A DNA stretch of 64,000 bases from Holothuria scabra (taxonomy: Eukaryota; Echinodermata; Holothuroidea; Aspidochirotida; Holothuriidae). The stretch is from contig CM074193.1 in assembly GCA_037179385.1 (NCBI GenBank), positions 40,518,846-40,582,845 of the forward strand, written 5' to 3'. Made by a program: the position numbers and the translations under genes. Below are positions 31,171-41,239 of the stretch, piece by piece; position 1 is the stretch's first letter, and each line of letters begins with the position of its first letter. The notes under the pieces were generated by a model. That model searched no databases. It was not told where the DNA came from and saw nothing but the letters and a program-made list of their open reading frames with translations.

Positions 31171-33692
31171 CTGGTTGTTTTGCCCCCCTTGTGAGTTCGC
31201 CCCCTTAATAGGTCATTTCGCCCCCAAAGTGGAAGTTGTTTTGCCCCCCCAAAATTCGAGTTTGACATAGAATGAACTGCCCTTAAAATAGAGTTGTGAT
31301 GGTTGTCATAACAGTTTAGACAAGTTATGACAGTGTAACATGGAAAGTATGTGACAAAAAAAGATGCCAGATTCTTGAATACCACCACCATTTAGGAAAA
31401 AATACTCATGCAGAGATTTGTAAATGACACAGCTGTCAACCACGCTGTCTCGCTTTCATGTCTGTGCTAGTTGAAGTTTGGTGATTAATGGATGCTTACA
31501 TCGAGGAAGTACAAGTGATTATATCGCAACTCACTTGAATGGACTAATCATGATACAGTATGTGTTAGTTAAAACAGTGTTTTATTTCTATTGTAACATC
31601 ACTGTAAAACTATTTTGTGAAACTCTGACAAAAACTTACACAACTCTCCAGCAAACTTACATGTGCAGTCGACATTACCAACAACCAATCAAATGTCGAG
31701 TTGACTGGTATTCTCTTGCACACGTGCAGAATTAATACACTTTGACATATGCAATTTTTGCTTTTTTTTTAAACCTTTTTTAGTTTTGCACATTTTATCC
31801 CAAATTATTTGTAGTTCCAAACTAAAAAATTAATTGAATTGAGTATGGTTCAAACTTTTTCCAAACTTGTTGCAGCTACTTCTTGCTCTACTGTATGAAA
31901 GAGCAAAAATTTGTGACACCTTCAACGTGAAGAGAAGCTGTACAACAGGAGTTGATTGGCAGTGTACAGTATGTTATGTCAGAAGAACAGGAAATGCACT
32001 GCCACAGTGGTACAGCGCCAGAAGACAGAGTTTTGTGTAGGTCAAAGTAGTCGCAATCAGGATCGGCAACCGTGGAGAAAGTAAGTGCAACAGTGAAGGA
32101 GAGGGCAAAAGACCACCTTTTCAAATCGTCAGCAGCCATTGTTGGTGAAGTTTTGCTGACAGAAATGATGGGTGCACCAGTACCATCAATGCTGAAGCCA
32201 GAACGCCTAGCCGGAGCAGCAAACAGACTACGGCAGCAGTTAAGACCAGCTGATCAAGTAAACATGGTCTTTGACATTGACGAGAGACACATTCCAGATG
32301 GGTTCCTTCGTGCTGATGTTGCAGTCGGAGATAGGAGACACATAGTTTTTGCAACTGATGAACAGCTACCTACTTGAAACCTTGAGACCTACTTGAAAAG
32401 GCCAAAGCCTGGTATGTTGGTGCCACTTTCAAGCTGTGTTGGCCACCATTGGCCACCATTTACTCAACTGTTTTATGTAAATGCATTCGTCAGAGAGGTG
32501 AAAATTGCAAACAGGTACCACTCAGATTCATCTTGATTTCTGGCAAGAAGAAGAAGGATTAAAGAAAGATCTTGAGAGAGTTGCAGAACCTTGTGCCAGA
32601 ATGTCGAGTCCGACAAGTGACGATGGATTTCGAAAAGGCACTCGGGACAGAGTTTGGATGGGGTTTTCCAGATGTACTGTAAAGCTGCAAGGATGTGTCT
32701 TTCATTGGACACAAGTGGTGTGGAGAAGTGTCCAGAGCCACGGGTTGTAGAATGCCTACATGAAAGACAATGACGTACACAAGTTCATCAAGAGACTTAC
32801 GGCTTTGCCATACCTGCCACATGAGTTCATACCAGAGATGTTTCACTACCTGAAATGCCTGGCTGATTCCGATGTGATCAAGGGGGTGGTTGACTACATC
32901 GAGAACACATGGATCAATGGCTCATGGCCACCATCAGCCTGGAGTATATTCATGCAATCAGTGAAAAATAAACAACGACGTAGAGGGATGGCTTAACAGA
33001 CTAAATCGTCAGGCCATGGAGAAATGCCAGTTGCCTTTCTACATGCTGATCGAACTTTTGCACAAGGAAGCCAGATTGATGTCAATTCAGATCTGTTTGC
33101 TGTCTGACTGTAAGCTGCAGAGGTTGTAGAAGAAAAAGTACAGAGAACTTCAGGGCAAGATTTTTGCCACATGGGACTGGTTTAACAATGGCGAGTTGTC
33201 AGCCAAGCAGCTACTGAAGGCGTGTGCTCACATTAATGGCCTGGTCATTTGACCCTGTGTTTAAGAAAGATTGAAAGAAAAGAACCCAAAAAGTAGCTCC
33301 CAAAAAGAGAGTTGCAAAAAAAAAAAAATGGTAGCTCCAGTGTAGTGTAATGTAACACAGATTAGAAAGCACACATACAACCAACACAGTCACTCATCGA
33401 ATGAGCCGTTATGTACCTTAACGTGATAAGTTAATACAAATAAACAACTGGTTTCACTCTAGAAATAAACCTCATCTCATCCTGAAAGAGAATTACATAA
33501 GGAAATTCACCGCTAGACATCATTTTTCTATTAAAAAAATGCTTTGTGGAAAGAAAACTGCTTTGGAAAGATTAGGGGGCGAACTGGTAGGTCAAAGGGG
33601 GCGAACTGGCACATCTGGGGGGGAAAACTGGTCATTGCTTGGGGGCAAACTGGCATTTAGGGGGTTAACTGGCAAGTGGGCAAAACAACCAG
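31171..33692 (+). mobile_element. Mutator-like (MULE) DNA transposon, degenerate
   Basis: The ends CTGGTTGTTTTGCCC (31171) and GGGCAAAACAACCAG (ending 33692) are inverted. Each end is followed inward by several copies of a G-rich subterminal motif (GGGGGCGAACTGG and relatives on the right; CGCCCCC and TTGCCCCCC on the left). Between them lies a FLYWCH/MULE transposase remnant. No clear target duplication was found. Confidence 0.8.
31890..33252 (+). pseudogene. FLYWCH-MULE transposase, broken
   Basis: A W-x-C segment (VDWQCTVCY) at 31950-32000 is consistent with a decayed FLYWCH zinc finger. The conserved region then reads KERAKDHLFKSSAAIV, RLRQQLRPADQVN and IPDGFLRADVAVGDRRHIVFAT (32072-32377). 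Other frames continue with WYVGATFKLC, PFTQLFYVNAFVR, VRQVTMDFEKALGT with a catalytic Asp, and the C-x2-H motif GCVFHWTQ. They end with YIENTWI, NNDVEGWLNRLNR with a catalytic-type Glu, and WFNNGELSAKQLLKACAHING up to TGA at 33250. At least five frameshifts or stops separate these blocks. MULE transposases cut and paste their element by a DDE mechanism; this one cannot. Confidence 0.82.
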
Positions 33693-34559
33693 CTACTGTA
33701 CTATTGTACAACAGGATCCTAGTGTCATTCCCCATCGGTACATTCTGCCATATTTTGGGCCTTTCCCCCATGGCAGAAAGGTGCGAAACCTATGGTGGAA
33801 TGACAAATTGAAGGTCTTGTTTGGATAAATTACCGGTACTCATTATATGCACAGACAAAAATAACTGTTAGGATGTGTAGATGATTAAAATATTTACACG
33901 AACATTTATACCCAGTAAGAAACTGAAATGAAATTATCCCCTTTTCCTTCCTGCAATTTCACCGTATTTCAGCCCATGCAACACCATATACAATATGCAT
34001 TGTTTAACAGTGCACGCACAATCCACAGATGACAAATTCTGTATCGCCTGTAAAAACAGTCAACCCTTAGTATAAGTTAAGCAATCATTCCTTATGTTTG
34101 AGGGATTGTTCCTAACTTTGATCTCCTACCAAGTTCTATGTAAAATCTCGCTGTGACTGTTTATGGCCCATAAGATCATAACTCTAGGTTCATATTTTCA
34201 ATATTATGCAAGTCACAACTTCCAAAGCAACTTTCCAGCTTTTGGAAGCTTCGTAGTTCTGCTGTACAGTCAATCATTCGCTGCATCGTTCACATGTACT
34301 GAACATGTGCAGTGTGTACCTACTGTAGTGCTACGTGTTCTTGTGAGTAAATACACACAGTCTGTATGCACAGTGCAAATCATGAATTGAGAGATTTGAA
34401 TCTTTGTTTGGCAGACAAAAGTACGGAGTCCTAAAATGCATGCCCAATAAACATCCGACCGAACATAACGCGGCATCATGTTACAATGTACATAACCTGC
34501 TATTTAATTTTTCTTTCTCAGGTATATTTTCCAGATTCAGATATATTTCTGCTTAAAAT
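33693..34559. other. Probable promoter or 5' UTR region of the gene at 34560
   Basis: No frame is supported. A good acceptor (TTTTTCTTTCTCAG, ending 34521) lies 38 bases before the start codon, suggesting that a 5' UTR exon is spliced here from upstream. Confidence 0.4.
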
Positions 34560-34923
34560 ATGGCCAAAACAGCTGCAAAAGATGTTAGGAACAAAAAAGT
34601 CACTGACAGTGAAAAGGCCAAGCTTCATAAAGTTGTAAAGAAGACTTTGAAATCAAAACAGAAGGAAGGAAGCTCACCATTATCATCCTCTAAGAAAACC
34701 CCACAAAAAGAAAAGAAAGTGCAGGTTGAAGGAACTTCCCAATGGGAGGAAGAATACAGGAAAAGAATGGATTGTCCAGCCCCATTACCCAAAAGAAATG
34801 ACAAAGGTGAACTAATATTTAGTGATTGTCCTGATATGAGGCCCAACATGACGCCAAAAGAAGTCCTTCATGCAGGAAGTTTCGGTGGGACATATTTTAG
34901 ACCAATTAAATCAAGTGTAACAG
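34560..34923 (+). CDS. Conserved eukaryotic protein with GWFQWYC core, exon 1
   Basis: The start ATG at 34560 opens 121 codons plus one base, ending at donor CAG|GTGAGT. Four exons join with matching phases into a predicted protein of about 264 residues. Residues 1-55 are Lys/Ser-rich and probably disordered, possibly nuclear; residues 60-121 lead into GGTYFRPIKSSVTG. The core continues in exons 2-4. I recognise the pattern as a conserved eukaryotic family but cannot name it or its function, and I do not guess one. The frame continuing past the donor to 34955 is intron read-through. The phase match at all three junctions and the aromatic-rich core make this the most secure host gene in the window. 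Confidence 0.85.
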
Positions 34924-36623
34924 GTGAGTTTTTCAGACAGTTACTCATTATATGATTGGAGGACTTTTCCCATGTTTGGTATACTCTATAAATTTATCAT
35001 GTTGACAGGGAGACCCTTTTAATTTGGGGTGGAGGGTGATTTGAGGTCACTAGATACAGTATCAAAAACTATAAACCTTGTGAACATACAGTAGTATTGA
35101 ATAGACTCTGGATGGGAAAGATGGGAAATTTGTTCCTAATTACTTTTTCATGTCAAAAGGAGTAAACTTCATTGTATTAAGTGGGTGGGTTGGTCTTAAG
35201 TCACAGTGGTAAAACTGTCAACATCAGGACAGAAGCCAAACTTTTAGAAGTGAATGGAAAGTACTGTACTAAACAATGATTGTGTCCATTTATGGCACAT
35301 TGTCATGTTGTTACTTGTTAGGACTATATTTCACATAGCACTGTATTAAAAATATAAAGCATAATATATATTTTAGCTGCAGTGCAACAAAGTTGTATTA
35401 AGTATAGTACACCACTCTAATCATCTAGTATTACATTTCAGATTTACAGGGTGACTGTATTAACTTTAGTTTTTCTTTTTTTTTTGGGGGGGGGGGGGGT
35501 GTTGAAGTTGGGGAAGGGTGGAGGTGAGTCAACTAGGGCTGTAAATGTTTAGCAAAATAACTAAACGTTTAACTTCAAAAATTTGCGATAATTAGCGATT
35601 AATAGCAATTACCTTATCCCATCCAAAATAACTTGAGTACGTAGTGATTGATACTGAATGTAATGCAGAAATAATAATAGTTGTTTTCTTGCACTGTTAT
35701 GTCAAAATAATTTTAAAAATTTGAAACCTACAAGGTTCAAATATGCCCAGAATGTTCCATTTAACAAAAACCAGGGATCATCAGATTTAACAAATGAATG
35801 AAAAACTTTCAAAAACAGGTTTTGCGATTAATTGCTTTTAGCTTTGTACTAAACGTTTATTCCATGCGATCGTTTAGTGATTAATCTCTACACGTTCACA
35901 GCCCTAGAGTCAACAAAAATTGGGGGGAAAGGGCTTGAGTGCGGAAAAGCATGACTGTGAATTTTGCAGCCAAAATATACAACGTGATCACTTCAAAGTT
36001 TATATGGCTAATTATTTATTTGACTAGACTTGTGTATAGATTTACTGTACAGTACCACATTTAAGTGTCATACTGTTTACTGTAGCAATGCATTCAAGTT
36101 ACTGTACTGTATGCAAGCGTTTAAGTCTCAGGTTGGGGCTGGAGTTAATGAGACGTTGTTTTTTCTCTTCATACATTTTTTACTTTATTTATTTATTTTT
36201 CTTATTTTTTCTCTTTTTGTTTGTTTGTTTTGTTTTCTTGTAATTAATCCTGTTAATGTTATTTTTAATGCCTCTTATACCTCTTCGGAGGATGAAAAGA
36301 GAATAAACTATAAAAAACTATACTAAGTTGTCTTGGGAAATAGTTAAAACATGACTTACTAGTACATACAGGAGATGCCCTGAAACAAGTAGTTACATCT
36401 TGTGACTAAGGGTGCATGAAGTCAAAATGAATCTGTATGGGTACATGTGCACATGAGGTGTATGTTCCCAATAGTGTTTCAAAAATTTCTCTTTAATGAC
36501 TTTTCAATTTGAGGAAATGGCCATTGATGTTTTACTAGAAGACAGTTTGTTTGTTAATTATCACTTTGACAGGAAAAATCATGTACCTTATATAATTATC
36601 ACATTTTAATTTATCAACTACAG
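34924..36623 (+). other. Intron 1, containing a hAT MITE
   Basis: GTGAGT...CTACAG boundaries, 1.7 kb. It includes a G-run near 35490 and the hAT MITE below. Confidence 0.75.
35534..35906. mobile_element. hAT MITE, 373 bp, perfect 8-bp target duplication
   Basis: TAGGGCTGTAAATG and CGTTCACAGCCCTA are inverted ends. GAGTCAAC occurs immediately outside both (35526-35533 and 35907-35914). End sequence and 8-bp duplication are diagnostic of hAT. No ORF. Confidence 0.9.
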
Positions 36624-36694
36624 GTGAGAAGTATTCAGGAGTCTGGAAGGAACTACCAAAGGATTGGCTCGAAGGTTTATCTATTTCTAAACAG
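36624..36694 (+). CDS. Conserved GWFQWYC-core protein, exon 2
   Basis: 71 bases between acceptor CTACAG and donor CAG|GTTGGT. The first two bases complete a Gly codon begun in exon 1; 23 codons follow (EKYSGVWKELPKDWLEGL and on), residues 122-145. The exon ends on a codon boundary. The segment is Trp-rich like the rest of the core. Confidence 0.82.
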
Positions 36695-36996
36695 GTTGGT
36701 GTAGTGCTGTGCCTTCTGGAGATGAAACTTTAAACCTAGTGAAGCTTGAGCAATCAACAACATGCACATTGTGCAGACCAGTGTACTGTATAATTGTTCG
36801 TGTCTGCGTATACTGTATATGTGTCAGGTGCTTAGTCAGGATTGTGTCACGGGGGGCACAAAATGAGGGAATAGTCCAAGGATGGAGAGAAATAAACCGC
36901 TATTTTAGGTGTTTTTTGCATTGAAGGTTGGGTCATGAGGGGGGTTTGACCCCCAACCCCCCCCCCCCATTGTTATGCCATTGATATGTGTGTTAA

Positions 36997-37185
36997 AGTG
37001 TAACTTAAAAAAATTTCAAAAATATATGTTACAGAGCATGAGAAATGAATTCAAACAGTCCAACCCCCATTGTCATAGGACATTCCTGAGCTGAGGTGTA
37101 AAATGTTGCAGTTTTTTTTACTCAATTTGAAATTGTAGATTGCACAATGATGTGATGTTATTTTGTACTGCTCAAATACAGCTTC
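36997..37185. repeat. Foldback MITE, family A, partial copy 3
   Basis: AGTGTAACTTAAA, CAGTCCAACCCCCATTGTCA and TTCCTGAGCTGAGGTGTAAA match one arm of 24228-24745. The second arm is missing. Confidence 0.7.
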
Positions 37186-37689
37186 TGTGTTTCTTGGTTT
37201 CTGGAAAGGTACTCAAGCTTAGGCTCAAGTGTAATCCCAATTTTAGTGTCATGGGGTGACTTGACTACACTGTCAAGATTAAGACAAATTTTGGTTGATG
37301 TAAAGGAATGGTTTACCTTTTTGCCTGTCATAAGTTTCAAAATGACACTTTCATACTCCATTAAATGAACAAACTTCAGCATCTAATTGGAGGGGGGTTG
37401 GGTGTTAAAACCCCATGTCCCAACCTTGCAATGCAAAAACACCTAAAATAGCAGTTTTTTCTCTATCCCTAGACTTTTCCCTCATTTCATGCCCCAAAAC
37501 ACCCCTCGCCCATGACACAATGTGAGTTAGAGGAGTTTTTGTGACTCAGTTTCTCACCAATTGGTGTCAGTCATGCTTGCCATACAAGGCTGATTTTTCC
37601 AGTTGTGCCTTACTTTTTTGTCTTCCCTACTCCATTGAGCATGCTGAGCACCAAGCACAAGGTTCAATTTTCTTCTGTATGACCAGGTT

Positions 37690-37772
37690 TTCGGTATGAC
37701 CTGGACAGGAGTCAAACTCCAGACCTCCTGGTTGCAAGTTGGGTGCTCTAACCACTTGACCATGCAGTTGGT
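37690..37772 (-). repeat. tRNA-like element (SINE or tRNA pseudogene)
   Basis: On the minus strand an A-box-like TGGTCAAGTGGTTAGAGC (37762-37745) is followed ~25 bases later by a B-box-like GGAGTTTGACTCC (37720-37708), as in RNA polymerase III promoters. An anticodon-loop-like CAACTTGCAACC lies between. Acceptor arms do not pair, so it is not an intact tRNA gene. Confidence 0.55.
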
Positions 37773-38954
37773 CCATATAAGTCACTGTGAGAGATTATAA
37801 ACCTTGTGTGTGGGCCAGTGGCAGAGTGGTCTATTCCAGCTGCTGTGTGCCAATGTGTCTCACATGTGCATGTGCATGTGCATGGGATTGTGTCCCACTC
37901 GATGAACATGGGTGTTTTGGGGTACTACAGCTTTCCTCCCAATTGGCATAGGCTTGCCACTAAAACTGGTTCACCAGTTAATGAAGTGGCCAAGTGGGTT
38001 GCATGCCAGAGTGAAGCACCTTCAGGTGAACCAGTTAGCTAGCTGACTTTTGCCTTTGGCAAATCTTAGTACAGTAGCCATATAAGTTATAGATATTGAC
38101 AAAAGAAACCTATTGATTTACTGTATAGTACAGTAGTATAATTTCAGCCAATCGTCCATTACCATTAATGCATGCACAGTCAGTATATCAGCCTCTTGTG
38201 AATGTCAAAAAAGTGTTCATGTTGGGCTACTGTTACAGTACAAAATGCACTTGCCCTTAGTTTTGAAGTTTAGCTTAACTCAATTGCTATTACATAAAAC
38301 AGGATTTCCATACAGGAGTAGGGGATATAGGAATGTTGAAAAGTCTGGAATTTTATCATAGCTGTGAAAATGTTTGGTCTGGAAAAATTGCTGTATGGAC
38401 TTGAAATGTGAAACTATAGCCATATTTTTTTGGCATCCTTGCTGAGTAAATGTGTAAAACTCAGGGCCACTTTGTACCAAACTTTGTACTTTCTAGAACT
38501 AAATATTTCCATTAAAGTTTTCAAAAAGTTTTGGGAAAATCTTGAATTTCAGTACAAGATTTGGAAAGTGTGGGAACTCTGAAATATAGCACAAAAGTAT
38601 TATAAACAATTAGAATTAAAGTGGTGTAATTGACTAAATTGAACTGCAAGGGGCATGCATGGCTTGCGGCCAGATGGTGCAACCCATGCCAGTACATGTA
38701 TACATTTGCCCCTTAGAACTCAATAAAGCTTTTGTTTTTGACACATGGTACACTAACTGTTTTTTAAGGATCAGACTTGCAATGGTGCAATACTGTTTTG
38801 AAATTGAAAGGCTCAGTTAGTTAGTCGGTTAGGGTGTTCGGCAACAACAAGATTTTGGTTTAGTCTAGCAGCTCTTGTGTCATTTTTCAACTTTGTAGGG
38901 TACTGGTTTGTATTCCTTGCTCATGCAGAGTTTTACACATTGTGGTAGTACCTA

Positions 38955-39108
38955 CAATCCTCGACAAAAATACATGGGACAAACCCCGCTCCCCGTATCA
39001 GTGTTGAAGTTTCAGGACGCCTTGGGCTGCTGCAACATCGAATGGGGGAGTGGCGGAATGATGTTCCGTTCATTGCTTGTTTTGTCCCATCATTTTTGTC
39101 GAGGATTG
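38955..39108. mobile_element. CAATCCTCGAC foldback MITE, 154 bp
   Basis: Inverted ends of about 27 bp: CAATCCTCGACAAAAATACA at the left and TTTTTGTCGAGGATTG at the right, with GGGACAAA/TTTGTCCC inside each. A 65-bp relative is at 40301-40365. Target duplication not resolved. Confidence 0.78.
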
Positions 39109-40300
39109 TTGGAAGCCTGTACAAATGTATATGAAGAAGTTTTCGATCTTGAGCAACGTAATGACAGTTGGTGAATAAAAGTTGTGTCCTTTGAAAGGGG
39201 TGATTCGATGACAAATGTCTCGGTGTAAGCATTATGAAGAACAATTGATGCATGAGAAGATAATAAAAGCGGCTTTAAATTTTTCACAGGGAAGAAATGT
39301 AACTTATTACTCATTATGGACTTCTGTCCATGTTGTCTTTCTAATAAGGACAGGGAAGTGATCAAAATAAGGTACCTGTGGGTGGTTTAACGTCGTTAAC
39401 TAACCCATTCAGAAGACCCGTTGCCTCAGGGTACCGAAGGGGGGAGGGGTCACTTTCAAGCGAGAAATATTTCTTGGGGAGGGGGACCAATCAAAACAAT
39501 CATCAGGAGAGGGGGAGAACAGATATTCCAGATAAATTACAGGACATACGCAGCGTTTTAAATTTTTGAAACCGAACTGCTACAGAAAGCTCCGAAAGTG
39601 GACTTTATAACGCTTAATTTATTCATTATCCCGATGTAGAACTCGACACTGCTCCCTATTACTAAGAATATTTAATTAGCGCCACAGTTCACTGTTGACC
39701 TCATCACGATTAACCATTGACCTCCACACTATTTCAGTGACTGTCGAGGGTTAATCGTGCAGATAGAAGATCTCTCTATTTATGGGAAACTTTCATTGTT
39801 AATGGTTAACCCTTTCAAAATCTTCACATAAATTGTCATGTTCACTACCCCTAATGCTTACATATAGTTTTGTCTTTAGCCAGATTGTAGTTTGGATCAT
39901 CGCTCAATGTTTATTTATGCGAAAAAAGAGAGAATTTTGTGGTTAACCGTTGGGTGTATCGTGAAATATGTTACCCCTAACCCCTAACACAAAAAATAAG
40001 ATGGAGAAAATTCTCTGTTTTTTTTTTCCATTACAGTACATGCAATTTTTAAAGTAAATTTAATCTCTCCGTCACCACCCTGAGTACTACTTCCCCCTTC
40101 CCCTTCCTTGTATGAGCTACTTGGGGAAGAAATATCTTTATTCGAGCGCCCAGCGCTAATCTGACACGCCAGTATACTAGTCGGACAAATTCAACTGTTA
40201 CTACTTTCCTGTAGCCTCAAAAATAAAAAGGCAACCTACTCGTTTCAGGGCATTTAAAATGAAAATTTGAAAATTCCTGTACCTTTGTAAAGGCTTCCAA

Positions 40301-40365
40301 CAATCCTGGACAAAAATACATGGGACAAACCCCACTCCCCGCTCTGGTATTTTTGTCGAGGATTG
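40301..40365. mobile_element. Short CAATCCTCGAC foldback, internal deletion form
   Basis: It keeps the left arm CAATCCTGGACAAAAATACA and GGACAAACCCC(A/G)CTCCCCG, then ends ATTTTTGTCGAGGATTG. Most of the loop of the 154-bp form is missing. Confidence 0.75.
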
Positions 40366-40375
40366 TATCTTCCAC

Positions 40376-40462
40376 TTTTCAATTCTTTTGCCATATGACA
40401 TGAACTTGGAGTCAAACCCGTGCTTCCCATGTGAAGCTGATGCCATATACCACTAGACCAAA
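40376..40462 (-). repeat. tRNA-Val-like element (SINE or pseudogene)
   Basis: On the minus strand TTGGTCTAGTGGTA (40461-40448) resembles the A box, GCTTCACATGG sits at the anticodon position (CAC, Val), and GGGTTTGACTCC (40419-40408) resembles the B box. The acceptor stem is not complementary, so a functional tRNA is unlikely. Confidence 0.55.
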
Positions 40463-41108
40463 AATGTGGTCCCTAAAGACTCAGTAATATCACCTCTGTC
40501 AGTATTACAAGTTCCTCTACAAACTCCTTGACCTACCAGTAGTAAGAAATTAATCACAGTACAGTGCACCTACCAGTCATACTAGTTTCCCAATTTCATT
40601 AGGCAGTATTGACATACAACTGTGGGCTCAATTGGGAACACAGAGCAGAGAATTGTAAAACTTATCATTGACTAACCAGGTGGGATTATTTCTTGAATGG
40701 ATGTCAGTTATGGTGCATTCACCATTCATATCTATTTCATATGTAGAACTACTCCATAACATGGAAGATGCTACAGTGGAGTAGGGAAAAAAATCCAGTA
40801 CAATATCTCACAAGCAGGAGAAGGCAGTGGATTTTACTTCACTTAAACCAGAAGGTTATGTGTGGAGGCATAAATCCTTATCATATTAACCTGCTGAATT
40901 TGCTTAAATGAAAAAGGGCTGACTGATATACCAAAAAATACACCAGGAATCATTGAAACTGAGGAGTGAAAAATTTCAGTTCTTTTTTGTGCAGTGCAGT
41001 TTTCTAGAGCCAGAGGATTTAGCAATTCTTCTTACTCTCTTTTTTATCTTGGTGAATTTTGGCTGATTTCTATGAGAATGGTCACTATTTTTAAACTCTG
41101 TACCACAG

Positions 41109-41239
41109 GTTGCTTCATCTACTTACCATACTGATGTAAATACCTATAAGGTAAAGTGTGGGGGTAGTCTGGAGATGTGGGAGTCAAGTGGATGGATAGA
41201 CAAGCAAGACCCATATGGCTGGTTTCAGTGGTACTGCAG
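41109..41239 (+). CDS. Conserved GWFQWYC-core protein, exon 3
   Basis: 131 bases between CCACAG and CAG|GTAAGA. The 43 codons (residues 146-188) include CGGSLEMWESSGWID and DPYGWFQWYC, the hallmark of the family. The last two bases combine with exon 4 to give Arg. No open frame of notable length marks this exon; it was found by phase and motif continuity. Confidence 0.85.

Larger units (their letters stand above)
36695..41108 (+). other. Intron 2, repeat-rich
   Basis: 4.4 kb, GTTGGT...CCACAG. It holds a partial foldback MITE A, two tRNA-like elements and two CAATCCTCGAC foldback elements listed separately. No extra exon was seen. Confidence 0.7.

Noticed and set aside
37806..37850. A tRNA-like start GTGGCAGAGTGGTC on the plus strand
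   Set aside because: The A box is good, but I find no B box within 100 bases.
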